Shown: positions 44,631 to 54,238, numbered from the stretch's first letter. The stretch: 64,000 nucleotides of DNA from Salinibius halmophilus (GCF_003577475.1 NZ_QPEP01000005.1:1-64000), one strand, 5' to 3'. Made by a program: numbers and translations. The notes: generated from the sequence alone by a model not told the origin.

Positions 44631-47600
44631 GTGAAACTAATTGACGGTAAATACAGGCTTATTAGACCAACATTAAACCATTTGTGTGATGAAGTAGTTA
44701 TCGCTCAAGCCTGGAAGAAAACACATTCATATATTAGGTCATTCAATTGGTATGCCGATACCCTAGAGCTCGACTCATCAGCAATGAGGGTTCAAAAGAA
44801 CTGTTCGAAGTGGGCAGAGCAGTTGGATTCTGGGTTTGCGCTTACTCCTATGGAGTTAGTACCTGCTGCGAAAAGTGAACAGTGGGGCTTCAGTAACGAT
44901 GGAGTATGGCAACCTGTGGATGAAAGGGCTGGTGGAAAAATACCTCTACGGCCACTTGCTCATTTAACTATTAGGGATCAGACGCTCGCAACTACCGCAA
45001 TGCTCTGTCTTGCTGATGCAGTTGAGAGTCGGCAGGGGAAGTGTGATTTAGATTTTGTGGAAGCACGATCTAAGGGAGTTTACAGTTACGGAAATCGCCT
45101 TCTGTGTGATTGGAAAGGAACCAACAATGCTTGGTTTCGCTGGGGGAACAGTGAAACTTACCGAAAATTCTTTGTCGACTACCAGAACTTTTTAAATAGA
45201 CCATTAGTGCTAGGTAGGCAGCTCGCTGACACTTTAGGGAGTTCGGACGAGGTATTTGTTGTTAATTTAGATATCTCTCAATTCTTTAATTCAATTGATA
45301 ATAAAACTCTAATTAAGCGCTTAGAGGATATAGTAAAAGCAGTCGACCAGGAGCAAGATCCATTATTTTGGGATAAATTGAGAGAAATTACTGACTGGGA
45401 ATGGTCCGAAGATAGCAAGGCTTTGGCAGCTATATCTGGAATGAATGAAGATTCACTCAACTTAGGCCTACCTCAAGGCTTGGTAGCATCAGGCTTCTTC
45501 GCAAATGCATACCTGTGTGAGTTTGACTCTCATATTGGGAAAAAATTATTTAGCGAAAATGCTTTTAGCGAGTCTCGTCGAATTATATTACATGATTATT
45601 GCCGTTATGTTGATGATCTGCGGTTGGTAGTTTCAGCAGAAAATGCAGCCGTTGAAGAAATAAAAGAAGAATTAGTTAAGTTTGTTAATAAAATGCTTCT
45701 TGATTACGGTGGTGAAAATCTTTCTGTAAATGATAGTAAAACTAAAGTTACACTATTGTCAGACCTAGATAACGAAGGGAGTATGTCAAATCGGGTTGCA
45801 GCAATCCAATCGGAGTTAAGTGGCCCAGTCGATAGAGACTCCATAAAATCTGTTTCCTCAGCTTTAGAGACGTTATTAGTTACAGATGACCCATTACCAG
45901 CGGTAACAGGCAAAGATAGTGAACTGATAAGGCTAGCGAGCTTTGATCATGATGTCCGACCAGATACGTTAAAGCGTTTTGCTGCAAACCGTTTTGAATT
46001 AATGGCTAGAAGTAAAAGGCGTTTGTTAGATTGTGAGCACGTCAGCACGATTAGAGCTGATGCAGAAGATGAATTACTTGCGAAGAAACTGATTTTCGCT
46101 TGGATGAAAGACCCGTCATTAGGGATAGTGCTTCGAAAGGCTATGGAGATTTACCCTGACGCGGATATTTTTGAATCAGTGTTAAATTCCATTTTTGAAA
46201 GAAGTAGCTTGAATAGCAAGCGTTCCGATAACGTGACCTCTGCTATGATGGACTACCTTATGGCAGATATATTTAGGGCAGCATCAGACTTTAACGGGTA
46301 TTTCCAGAGAATCGAATATTCAGGTTCAATAAAACCTGATGAGCTTTTGCAGCTGCTAGTAAGCTATGCTCAAAGAGTGGTGAGTTATTATGCTGTTTCT
46401 GATAGCTCTAAAGGATTTCTATTTAGGCAGGCTTTGATGCTATTGGCCGTTGTCAATAGACCATTTCTATCAGACCAAGGCAGTAATAGCTTTAAGCTGC
46501 ATAGCGGATTGCACAAGATTTTAGCCAACGACAATGTCGAATTTGATGAAGATTATATAGCGTTGTATGAGATTGCTTGCCAAATAACTGGTGACTATAG
46601 AACATCAATGGCTAATCTAATGGAAAGTATTAAGGGGTTTTCCGTCGAGCGAAAATATGAGGTGCTGTCAGAGTTTGCTATATCGGGTGGGAAATGTTGG
46701 CATCAAATATGGAGGTTGTTGAAGTTAAGTAACCAAGTTGGACTGATCAAAAAGATTAAATGGGCTGAGCCAGTAAAGCCGGCAAAGCTTGTAAGTAGTA
46801 AGCAAAGGCTGTCTAGAGTTATATCTTCTCTAAACGAAAGCAATCTGCTAGAGCATAGTGTTATTGAGCTCGGGTTAGAACTAGTTAAGTGCATAATTAA
46901 AGATCCAGAACTTTCTCTTTCGCGGGTTCCGCCTTCGGCAATTGATGTGACAATTGATGGTAGTTCTGATTGGGCGGAATTTTGGCAAGCCAAAATAAAG
47001 ACATTAAAAGTCACTACGACAAGAGGTCGTGATCCAAGATTTGAAATTCCTAAGTGGATTGTGCATGAAGAAGATAAAGATGTACTTAGTGAGCAGCAAA
47101 AAATCTATTGGATTGGTACAATTCTTAGGGCGTTGATACTAGGTAATTCGGACTTTACAGGAATGCTATGGAGCGAGTCTGAAACTATTACATATTATGG
47201 TGTAAAGAGCTCCTGGTATAAGCGTAGAATGGGAATGTTGCACTCTCCGGAAGCGTTGACTGGTAATTACGCAACTGTAAGTCAATGGACCTCTGAGTTA
47301 CTCATGTTTTGTCTACAATGGCCTGGATTCGAGTCAACTTACTTACGCAACTCAAAGATTTTGAATATTGAAACGCTTGATGACCTAAAAATGTGCCTTC
47401 AGGAGCGCAAAGGTTATATGGCCTCACTAGTTTGCAGAACTTCAAACTTGCCGACGATACCTACTGCTATTTACCGACCGGAAAGCAATCGAGAGCTATT
47501 CCGCATTGCTACAGTGCAACAATTGCAACCTACTTCTGCTTTGTTTAAAAAGTATGGACCAGAGCTAAGCCAAAGCGCTGCTCGTGCCATTCACCGTGAT

Positions 47601-48338
47601 CACCTGTCTACTATTTGTAAACTGACATTAAATACACTAGTTGCTAAATCTGAGGCTGATGGGAATACGAGTAAACCGTACTGTGATTTGATCGTTTTTC
47701 CGGAAGTATCTGTGCATCCGGATGATGAAGACATTATTCGCCGTCTAGCAGACAAAACTAACGCCATGATTTTTGCAGGCTTCGTATTTGAAAATAAGGA
47801 AGGAAAGTTAGTTAACTATGCAAGGTGGCTTATTCCTTCCTATTCAGATCAAAAGCGACAATGGATTATCCGAGATCAAGGTAAGCAACATATGACAAAG
47901 CCTGAAAAGAAAATGGGTGTTCAATCACATCGGCCTTGTCAACATTTACTTGAAATTCATGGATATGGTGAGAAACCTTTTACAATGTCGGGAGCTATTT
48001 GCTATGACGCTACTGACATAAAGCTTTCAGCAGATTTACGTGATAAAACAGACCTGTTCGTTATTGCAGCACATAACCCAGATGTGAAAACGTTTGACAA
48101 TATGGCCGCTGCTTTACAATGGCACATGTACCAACATGTTGTAATCTGTAATATTGGTGAGTATGGGGGCTCTACGATACAGGCTCCATATAAAGAACAT
48201 TATGAAAAAGTGATTTCTCATGTTCACGGATCTGGACAAATTTCAGTTAATATGGCTGATATTGATCCTTATGCCTTTACTCGCGAAGTTTCAGAATACA
48301 AAAAGGTTAAGACTCCTCCAGCAGGATTTTCTCGATAG
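44631..48338 (+). CDS. drt1: Defence-associated reverse transcriptase fused to nitrilase (DRT1-like)
   Basis: About 1235 residues. The GTG at 44631 is preferred because AAGGA lies 6 bp before it; the ATG at 44625 directly abuts that site. The N-terminal third is a reverse transcriptase: motif A VVNLDISQFFNSID (near residue 210), LNLGLPQGLVASGFFAN, and the catalytic CRYVDDLRLVV (near 323). A long helical middle leads to a C-terminal nitrilase domain with the E-K-C triad: Glu in VFPEVSV (near 1022), Lys in KPEKKMG (near 1092) and Cys in GAICYDAT (near 1121). This RT-nitrilase fusion is the UG1/DRT type 1 antiphage architecture. Confidence 0.9.
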   Translation: MKLIDGKYRLIRPTLNHLCDEVVIAQAWKKTHSYIRSFNWYADTLELDSSAMRVQKNCSKWAEQLDSGFALTPMELVPAAKSEQWGFSNDGVWQPVDERAGGKIPLRPLAHLTIRDQTLATTAMLCLADAVESRQGKCDLDFVEARSKGVYSYGNRLLCDWKGTNNAWFRWGNSETYRKFFVDYQNFLNRPLVLGRQLADTLGSSDEVFVVNLDISQFFNSIDNKTLIKRLEDIVKAVDQEQDPLFWDKLREITDWEWSEDSKALAAISGMNEDSLNLGLPQGLVASGFFANAYLCEFDSHIGKKLFSENAFSESRRIILHDYCRYVDDLRLVVSAENAAVEEIKEELVKFVNKMLLDYGGENLSVNDSKTKVTLLSDLDNEGSMSNRVAAIQSELSGPVDRDSIKSVSSALETLLVTDDPLPAVTGKDSELIRLASFDHDVRPDTLKRFAANRFELMARSKRRLLDCEHVSTIRADAEDELLAKKLIFAWMKDPSLGIVLRKAMEIYPDADIFESVLNSIFERSSLNSKRSDNVTSAMMDYLMADIFRAASDFNGYFQRIEYSGSIKPDELLQLLVSYAQRVVSYYAVSDSSKGFLFRQALMLLAVVNRPFLSDQGSNSFKLHSGLHKILANDNVEFDEDYIALYEIACQITGDYRTSMANLMESIKGFSVERKYEVLSEFAISGGKCWHQIWRLLKLSNQVGLIKKIKWAEPVKPAKLVSSKQRLSRVISSLNESNLLEHSVIELGLELVKCIIKDPELSLSRVPPSAIDVTIDGSSDWAEFWQAKIKTLKVTTTRGRDPRFEIPKWIVHEEDKDVLSEQQKIYWIGTILRALILGNSDFTGMLWSESETITYYGVKSSWYKRRMGMLHSPEALTGNYATVSQWTSELLMFCLQWPGFESTYLRNSKILNIETLDDLKMCLQERKGYMASLVCRTSNLPTIPTAIYRPESNRELFRIATVQQLQPTSALFKKYGPELSQSAARAIHRDHLSTICKLTLNTLVAKSEADGNTSKPYCDLIVFPEVSVHPDDEDIIRRLADKTNAMIFAGFVFENKEGKLVNYARWLIPSYSDQKRQWIIRDQGKQHMTKPEKKMGVQSHRPCQHLLEIHGYGEKPFTMSGAICYDATDIKLSADLRDKTDLFVIAAHNPDVKTFDNMAAALQWHMYQHVVICNIGEYGGSTIQAPYKEHYEKVISHVHGSGQISVNMADIDPYAFTREVSEYKKVKTPPAGFSR

Positions 48339-48381
48339 TTATTCTAAATAATAAATTCTAAATATTAGCGGAGTGTCGTTG

Positions 48382-49431
48382 ATGAAAAGCAAAGTGACTA
48401 GTTTTGTTAAATATAACCTAATGGTAATTCTGACTTTTATTTTCATTGGATGTGCATCGATAGACAGCGGCCGTTTCAATGCTGAATTCCGTATTATTGC
48501 TAAGCAGGATAGTATTAAAGAGACAGGCTTTACGCGTTTTTGTGATCGCGCTAGTGCCGTGAAGGTCGAATGCAACGCACTAGAGTGGCGTCGCTATCAG
48601 AGTATTGGTGGCAAGCTAGATCGATTAAAAGAGATAGTGGATGTCGATGGTATATATTTGTACGTTCCTGTAATTCTTGAGACTGGTGAGGAATACCTCT
48701 ATAAGATAGAGAGAGAGGCTTATAGTAATCAAGTATTAAGTTCCGTTGAGGCGCAATTTTTAAATGAGGCTATTGTAGAGAAAGTGGTAGTTGGCTCAAG
48801 TTCCGCGTTGAATAAGGAATCAGAATACCCAAAGAGTGAGCTTTTGTTTGAAGGTAGTGAGGTTATAGTTGTAAGGCGATCACGAGATAGTGAAGTATAT
48901 TTTATTAATGGAAGGCCATACCCGGAGCGCAATATAGAAAACGCAAGGTTAGCAGCAAAATATTTAGGTAACAATCATCTTGTTGCTGAAGAATATTTCA
49001 GTTTAGATATGGAGTATGATGAAATAGATAGTGTTTTAGAATATAGTGATTTTACTGTGGGAAATAACGAATTTAGCTTCAATGCGATTGTGTTTATCTC
49101 TGAGAATCGAATAGGAGTGTTTCCTTATGTTATGGGAACAAAAATCAAAGATCTTCCTATTGAAACCACGGTTGCGTATGGTGATGTTCGCATACATGGA
49201 AAAGTTGATATTGATGATACTGTCGACGATCTTTTAGGTGATGATCAAGATGGTTTATTTCCGATCAGTGTGGATGAAGATTTAATTGATACACTGGAGT
49301 TACTTTCGAATATTGAAGGTGCTGTGTTTCGTGTACGAAGCCCCCTTGGGTATGTTGACTTGAAATTTAGTTCCGACGATAGACAAAAACTTGCAAAGCT
49401 TGCGTTTACGCTTAGGGTTGCAGGATATTAG
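48382..49431 (+). CDS. Hypothetical lipoprotein downstream of the DRT1-like gene
   Basis: 349 residues from the ATG at 48382, with GCGGAG about 8 bp upstream. The signal peptide ends in a lipobox FIGC near residue 25 (ILTFIFIGCASID), so it should be lipid-anchored. The mature part is acidic and beta-rich (for example VEAQFLNEAIVEKVVVG and GAVFRVRSPLGYVDLKF). No family recognised. It follows the DRT1-like gene by 43 bp, is AT-rich like it, and is the last gene of the island. Whether it takes part in defence is open. Confidence 0.6.
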   Translation: MKSKVTSFVKYNLMVILTFIFIGCASIDSGRFNAEFRIIAKQDSIKETGFTRFCDRASAVKVECNALEWRRYQSIGGKLDRLKEIVDVDGIYLYVPVILETGEEYLYKIEREAYSNQVLSSVEAQFLNEAIVEKVVVGSSSALNKESEYPKSELLFEGSEVIVVRRSRDSEVYFINGRPYPERNIENARLAAKYLGNNHLVAEEYFSLDMEYDEIDSVLEYSDFTVGNNEFSFNAIVFISENRIGVFPYVMGTKIKDLPIETTVAYGDVRIHGKVDIDDTVDDLLGDDQDGLFPISVDEDLIDTLELLSNIEGAVFRVRSPLGYVDLKFSSDDRQKLAKLAFTLRVAGY

Positions 49432-49766
49432 TGAGTTGTCGAAGATTATATTTTTTTTGGTTTTAATTTGAGGTCTGAATTAATAGTGGGTTGGTAGTTT
49501 CTATGCTTTGTATAAATTTTTTATTGGTGTGTATTATCTATTAAGGGTGACTTGGATTTGGTTTAAATTTAATGTTATATTATTTAATTGCTATTAGGAG
49601 GCTAGGCAATGTGTATTCCTAATATTTTTTTGAGAGGCGTGATTTTGAGATGGTTTTCAAGTTTTGTTATACATAGGAGTGGATGTATATGCTAGATTGC
49701 GCGCGGAGCGTAGATTTCAGATGCAGTCAAAAAAAGAAAACGAAATTAGACTTACATAATAATTGC
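49432..49766. other. AT-rich island end without a visible gene
   Basis: 335 bp between the last island gene and the right flanking repeat. It is AT-rich with many stops in all frames; I see no ORF, tRNA or clear inverted repeat. Confidence 0.6.
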
Positions 49767-50029
49767 GTGATGTACGAAGCCATGTCCCGCACCGGCTGAG
49801 CTGGATTTATTACTTGTCGTTTATCTTTTTAACGGCATTTATCTTCTTAAATATGATGGTGGGTACCATCTTGGAAGTCATGGGCGAAGAGCATGAAAAC
49901 TTCCGCGCCGAAGCGCACGGCGAGAGCAAAGAAGGTGGCGAACCGGCTAGCCGTGCCCAAATTGAAAAACTAGAAACTGAGCTAGCCGAAATTAAAGCGC
50001 TGCTGCAATCGAGTCAGCCAAAAGGTTAG
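49767..50029 (+). pseudogene. 3' remnant of the ion-channel gene
   Basis: Encodes WIYYLSFIFLTAFIFLNMMV and the same acidic coiled-coil tail ending LLQSSQPKG as the intact channel at 16543. A 1-bp indel near 49796 shifts the first codons out of frame. There is no voltage sensor or pore, so it is non-functional. An apparent TTG start at 49763 is not meaningful. Confidence 0.9.
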
Positions 50030-50136
50030 CGGCCATCCAAAAACGCCTCAATGGTGGACAGGGCGTCGGGCGCTAAGGCTTGCTCGCCTTGCCATTGAAA
50101 CTTTAACCAGTCCCAGAATCCTAGTTGGCGGTTAGG
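49767..50136. repeat. Right copy of the direct repeat bounding the island
   Basis: 370 bp matching 17113-17483 in the same orientation. It contains the ion-channel 3' end and, on the other strand, the 3' end of the hydrolase gene, which here is complete. The left boundary of similarity is GTGATGTACGAA. Confidence 0.92.
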
Positions 50137-50919
50137 GAACTTGTTGGCATCGAGCAGTTGGTGTGTACCATTTTCGATTACTTTAACGGTCACATTTGGA
50201 TTTGGCTGGCTTTGCCAATAACTCAGCTGGGCTTGCGTGTCGACGTTGGCATCTTTGTCGCCCCAGATTAGCAGTGAAGGGATATTGATGTTCTGATAGT
50301 CGCTGGTGGCATCGGCTTTAAAGTTGTTGAGGACAAACCAGCGGCGTTCATTGCTTGGTATCGCATTGGACGCAAGCTGTTGCTCTAGTAGTGCCACATC
50401 AGCGAGATAGGCTGCCTCGTCACCAGCAAGTCGATTATAGTAGCGCCCTTGATCAATCCAATTGCGCGCAAAGCCCACGCCAATTAAAAAGCCGATGTGT
50501 TCGGATGAATCTGCTAACGCCGGGGCTACCCAACCACCTTGGCTGAAAGCGAGTAGGCCTGAGTTGTTTGGTTGTATGCTAAGCAGTGACTGCAAGTACT
50601 GAGTGCCCGCTAATATTTCAGCTTGTCGGTCGGACATGGTTTGGCGCAACCAGTTGCCAGATGAGTCGCCAACGCCTGGTTTGCTCCAGCTAGCAACGTA
50701 ATAGCCTTGCTCGCGAAGTGCCTGCCAATAAAGTGGGTAGTAGCCATTACTGTCGTAGTTGGCTGCCCCATCACCGTGCACAAATACTATCAATCCGTTT
50801 ACTTCATCTGTTTTTGGCGCCAGATACTCGCCCACCAGTTGATTGCCGGCATGTTCGAACTGAAATGGTGTGGCGAATAACTGACCGCAAAGCAATAAAA
50901 GTGGTACTAGTTTGTACAT
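50026..50919 (-). CDS. Exported alpha/beta hydrolase
   Basis: 297 residues with a short signal peptide (MYKLVPLLLLCGQLFA). It has an alpha/beta hydrolase core: oxyanion loop VFVHGDGAANYD (near residue 45), nucleophile Ser in LLAFSQGGWVAP (near 125), Asp in LIWGDKDANVD (near 222) and His in NGTHQLLDAN (near 257). It is probably a periplasmic esterase or peptidase of unknown substrate. The gene is convergent with the channel-gene remnant; its 3' 36 codons are duplicated at the left island edge. Confidence 0.8.
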   Translation of the reverse strand: MYKLVPLLLLCGQLFATPFQFEHAGNQLVGEYLAPKTDEVNGLIVFVHGDGAANYDSNGYYPLYWQALREQGYYVASWSKPGVGDSSGNWLRQTMSDRQAEILAGTQYLQSLLSIQPNNSGLLAFSQGGWVAPALADSSEHIGFLIGVGFARNWIDQGRYYNRLAGDEAAYLADVALLEQQLASNAIPSNERRWFVLNNFKADATSDYQNINIPSLLIWGDKDANVDTQAQLSYWQSQPNPNVTVKVIENGTHQLLDANKFPNRQLGFWDWLKFQWQGEQALAPDALSTIEAFLDGR

Positions 50920-50980
50920 GGCAAGGCCTCCCTGCTAAATAGCTTTACCCTAAAGTAGTGCACCTTAAGCTCAGCTGGAT

Positions 50981-51009
50981 AAAAAACCCGGCGGAGTGCC
51001 GGGTTTTTT
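50981..51009 (-). terminator. Hairpin terminator after the chitinase gene
   Basis: AAAAAACCCGGC and GCCGGGTTTTTT form a 12-bp stem with a GGAGT loop, giving a T run on either strand. It lies 57 bp past the chitinase stop, beyond the stop-spanning repeats. Confidence 0.88.
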
Positions 51010-51015
51010 ATGCTT

Positions 51016-51075
51016 CATTATACCCCTAGCGGGTACATTGCGCCCCTAGCGGGTGCATTGTGCCCTTAACGGGTA
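51016..51075 (-). repeat. Three 20-bp tandem repeats spanning the chitinase stop codon
   Basis: On the minus strand the last codons and stop (ACCCGTTAAGGG...) belong to a 20-bp unit that recurs twice downstream as ACCCGCTAGGGG with CAATG or TAATG ends. Each unit contains a stop-codon triplet (TAA, TAG, TAG) at the same place. Confidence 0.85.
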
Positions 51076-54020
51076 TAGGACACACCTAGTTTATCAAGTA
51101 CTAGGAAGAAGTTGTCTTGACGGTCTTTAATGCCGTCTACCTTGCCGCTAATAGGGCAGGTAGAGTCTGGACAGCCACGGTTTACGATGCCTGAAATGTC
51201 ATCGATAAAGCCAGTGCCGTTCAAGCCATTGTCTACGTATGCACGCAGCTCAGTTAGGTAATCCCAATCAGCGTAGGCACCTGTACCCACGTAGCCTTGT
51301 ACGTCGTTCATCCAGTAGAACAAGCCAGCAATCCATTTCAGTTCTGGATGCTCTTCAGATGTACAGATCAACTGCGGGTTAGAGCAGAAGTCTAGGTTGG
51401 CATATAGCGGCTGCTCTGGCGCTGGGCGCACAGTCACACCTTCGATGGTTTCACCAACTGTCGCAGGGTCAACGTGTGAGCGACCTAGGAAGTGGTTCAA
51501 TGTACCAAAGTTCTGGCGACCAGTGGTTTGAATGACACCACGGCCCCACCAGCCACAACCTTCAACTGATTTACCAGCTGAACCGTCGTGAACGAACTGA
51601 CCAGCTTTCTGACCAACGTATACTTTACACTCGTCACGCTCCCAAGCTTGCTTAGAGGTGTCGATTTGCGTTGGGATCTCGCTACACCAGCCGCCACCGA
51701 AGTTCCAGTAGCCCACTGAACCATCGACTAGGATGCCAGCTTCTTCTAGTACCGCATCTGGCGCTGCGAATAGTGGTGCCGGTGCACCATACCAGCCAGC
51801 GTGTGTGGTGGCTGTCACTTCCATCTTCGGTGCGCGTGGGCACGAGTATGGGTGATCAACACCAGTTACTGGGTTTTGGCCATAGCTTGCGTAGTCTTGT
51901 TGTAGCTGACCACACGACGAGCTCAGTGGGTAGTTTACTGGATCGCCAGTGTTGATAGACCAGTTGTTTTCGTCACAAGCATTGTAGCGAATGGTCTCTT
52001 TCATTGACTGGGCGAGGAATGCGGCAATGGCAACTTTGGCATAAGTCGAGTTTGTTGCATCGTCTTTGCCTTCGTCGTATAGCCATAGCTGTTCACCAGC
52101 AATGCCCACATTGTGCATTGAGCTCAGTGCTTGCAAGAAGTCTTTCCACTTGTACACCGTAGACGGCTCAAAACGGCCTTGTGCTACTTCATACAGGAAG
52201 GCTTCGTTGTTCATCACTTGCTCTACGCCAAGTAGGTCTGCGTTAAGCGACTCAATTGACGTTAATGCTAGGCCCGTATCAATCGCGCTGTTATTGCCCT
52301 CTTGATATAGCGGGATCGTTGATGTCATGTAATCGTTGATCTTGCTATCCAAGCTCGCATTGTCGGCATCGAACAGTACCGCAAACACGTTGTGGTGGGC
52401 GGCATGGCGAAGCTTGCGCTCAGCGGATGTGGCGCCTAGGAAATAGGTGCCGGCTTGATTGGCTGGTACCGACGACAACATGGCTGGTACTTCAACGAAG
52501 TCAGACACTTGCTTAACAAAGCGAAGCGCGTTGTCCCACTTGTCGGCATCTAGCGCTGGCGTGTTCGCTGGCTTCGTGAAGGCAACGATGTCTGCTGCGT
52601 TGGCGCCGGCATATAGGCCAAAGTTATCCAGCAGATCGGCAGCGAACTTAGACGCTGCGTTCCATACTGAGCGATAACCCGTGTGGTAGTTTTGCGAGAA
52701 CTCACCGATTTCGATTTCCCAACCGAATACAGCATTTGGCGCTAATTGCGTCATGATGAGGTTGTGCGCCTGCGCCCAACCACGGGCGTTGTTTTCTAGT
52801 GCATCCACACCTGAAAGCGTTACACCGGTCGCTCCGGCTGCGGCATTCAGAGCTTCTTTCACTGAGATCGTACCTAGTGATGCACCTTTATCTAACATGA
52901 TGCTGTCGAGCACATTGCTACGCAACAGTACCGTCGCCGAGCCAGCATTGGCAGCGGCAATAATGGCTTCTTCGAATCCAGCTTGCAGGCCAGCAATGCT
53001 TGTAAGATCAGCTTGGTTGCTGATATTGACTACCGTTGTTGCTGGCGTGGTGTCGTTTGGCGTAGCCGCCACAATGTAGTTAGGCCAGCCTGCTACTTTT
53101 AATGGCACTGGGTCTGGTGGGTTTGGCATAGATAGACGCGCTGGCGCACCCTGTGGTGTGCCATCACAGTTTAGGAACCACTCCCAATCAGCTGGATCAC
53201 CTGCTGGCTTGGTGGTAAAGAACTTGGCTTTGTAGGCGCTGTTGCCAGTCACGTAGATGTCGCCTTTGTTGGCGGTAGTGCCTGGTGTCCATTCTGGGTA
53301 GTCCACGCACAGCTCACCCGGTGGCAGCGTTGGTGGCGCTGTTGGTGTCGGCGTCACTGGCACAGCTGTAGGCGTCGCAGTTGGTGTTGCCGTAGGTGCT
53401 TGTGTCGGTGTGGCGGTCGGCGCTTGCGTTGGTGCCTGTGTCGGTGTCGCCGTCGGTGTCGCCGTCGGTGCTTGGGTTGGCGCCTGAGTTGGTGTCGCCG
53501 TTGGCGTTTGTGTTGGCGTTACAGGACCACAATCTACTTGTGTCCAGAACCAGCCTTCACGTGGTGTTTCCCATGGGCCAGGGCTGTTTTTCGCTTCCCA
53601 GCAAGCACCACCAAACTGGTAAACCGAACCATTTGTTGCCCTAGTTTCACCCGGAATAAATACCGGTACGTCGCTAGGCGGTTGAGTTGGCGTGCTTGTT
53701 GGTTGGGCAGTAACCACTGGTGTTGCCGTGACAACCGGCGTGACGACTGGCGTGGCAGTCGGTGTCGCCGTTGGCGTCGTGCCGTTTACGGCAACCCAAG
53801 CGTCAGTCCAAGCAAAGCCGAGGCCTGGCTCGTAGGCACTTAAGCCACACCAGCCTTCATAAGGAAAGGGTTTGCACTCATATATGCTACCGGCGCTGGT
53901 GACTTGGTCGCCACCGCTGTACGCAGTGCCTTCTTGCCAAGCCGGCGCTGCGTAGCTGACTGCCGATGCAGTGGCAAGGAATACCCCAGCACTGATCGAC
54001 TTCATTGTTGAGAACTTCAT
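51066..54020 (-). CDS. Secreted GH19 chitinase with three chitin-binding-type modules
   Basis: 984 residues. Signal peptide (SAGVFLATASAVSYAAP) near residues 10-26. Three CBM5/12-like modules follow, near 26-72 (WQEGTAYSGGDQVTSAGS), 118-168 (SVYQFGGACWEAKNS) and 240-288 (WTPGTTANKGDIYVTGN), joined by TPTATPTQAPTQAP linkers. The GH19 catalytic domain has AQSMKETIRYNACDENNW near 670 with the general acid Glu, and the family hallmark GWWGRGVIQTTGRQNFG near 827. It should be exported to hydrolyse chitin. A region of about 300 residues between the modules and catalytic core is unassigned. Its stop codon lies in tandem repeats. Confidence 0.9.
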   Translation of the reverse strand: MKFSTMKSISAGVFLATASAVSYAAPAWQEGTAYSGGDQVTSAGSIYECKPFPYEGWCGLSAYEPGLGFAWTDAWVAVNGTTPTATPTATPVVTPVVTATPVVTAQPTSTPTQPPSDVPVFIPGETRATNGSVYQFGGACWEAKNSPGPWETPREGWFWTQVDCGPVTPTQTPTATPTQAPTQAPTATPTATPTQAPTQAPTATPTQAPTATPTATPTAVPVTPTPTAPPTLPPGELCVDYPEWTPGTTANKGDIYVTGNSAYKAKFFTTKPAGDPADWEWFLNCDGTPQGAPARLSMPNPPDPVPLKVAGWPNYIVAATPNDTTPATTVVNISNQADLTSIAGLQAGFEEAIIAAANAGSATVLLRSNVLDSIMLDKGASLGTISVKEALNAAAGATGVTLSGVDALENNARGWAQAHNLIMTQLAPNAVFGWEIEIGEFSQNYHTGYRSVWNAASKFAADLLDNFGLYAGANAADIVAFTKPANTPALDADKWDNALRFVKQVSDFVEVPAMLSSVPANQAGTYFLGATSAERKLRHAAHHNVFAVLFDADNASLDSKINDYMTSTIPLYQEGNNSAIDTGLALTSIESLNADLLGVEQVMNNEAFLYEVAQGRFEPSTVYKWKDFLQALSSMHNVGIAGEQLWLYDEGKDDATNSTYAKVAIAAFLAQSMKETIRYNACDENNWSINTGDPVNYPLSSSCGQLQQDYASYGQNPVTGVDHPYSCPRAPKMEVTATTHAGWYGAPAPLFAAPDAVLEEAGILVDGSVGYWNFGGGWCSEIPTQIDTSKQAWERDECKVYVGQKAGQFVHDGSAGKSVEGCGWWGRGVIQTTGRQNFGTLNHFLGRSHVDPATVGETIEGVTVRPAPEQPLYANLDFCSNPQLICTSEEHPELKWIAGLFYWMNDVQGYVGTGAYADWDYLTELRAYVDNGLNGTGFIDDISGIVNRGCPDSTCPISGKVDGIKDRQDNFFLVLDKLGVSYTR

Positions 54021-54121
54021 AGAGTCTGCCTCTTTTTATTGTTTTAACAATACCTATTACGGCAGTTTTGACTCTAGAAAATTGAACAGATTTAAATAAA
54101 GTTACAATCAATTCATCTGAC

Positions 54122-54238
54122 TTACGGTTTAGAAATGTTCATTTCTTCATCAGTGCGCTTGGCGTCGTACCAATGCTGGCTGAAATATTGAGTGATTTCT
54201 TGCGCTAGCTGGTGTGCTTTTTCGGTTGTCTTTCTCTG
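54122..54238 (-). pseudogene. Possible C-terminal gene remnant
   Basis: A short minus-strand frame after a TAG reads RKTTEKAHQLAQEITQYFSQ, then HWYDAKRTDEEMNISKP and TAA. The composition looks protein-like, but no start, length or family supports a complete gene. It lies in the 350-bp gap upstream of the chitinase; otherwise I see only AT-rich promoter-like sequence there. Confidence 0.25.

Larger units (their letters stand above)
17484..49766. mobile_element. Outer defence island (about 32.3 kb) between duplicated flanks
   Basis: Foreign DNA lying between the 3' ends of the ion-channel and hydrolase genes. It carries an LRR lipoprotein, a type I R-M operon (hsdM broken by the inner element), a DRT1-like reverse transcriptase and a lipoprotein. 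No recombinase belongs to this outer layer; the only recombinases sit in the inner element. The long imperfect repeats at both ends suggest integration of a circular molecule by homologous recombination in the shared 3' sequence, or allelic transfer from a related strain. The mechanism is inference. Confidence 0.75.

Noticed and set aside
44631-48338. Retron reverse transcriptase
   Set aside because: No msr/msd-like structured RNA was seen upstream, and the C-terminal nitrilase domain fits the DRT1 type instead.
49763-50029. Small independent membrane protein gene
   Set aside because: It is the duplicated 3' end of the channel gene, frameshifted at its start and without a ribosome site.
53400-53843. 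Long plus-strand frame rich in Cys and Arg opposite the chitinase linkers
   Set aside because: It is the antisense of the Thr/Pro repeat linker; its composition comes from that repeat and it has no ribosome site.
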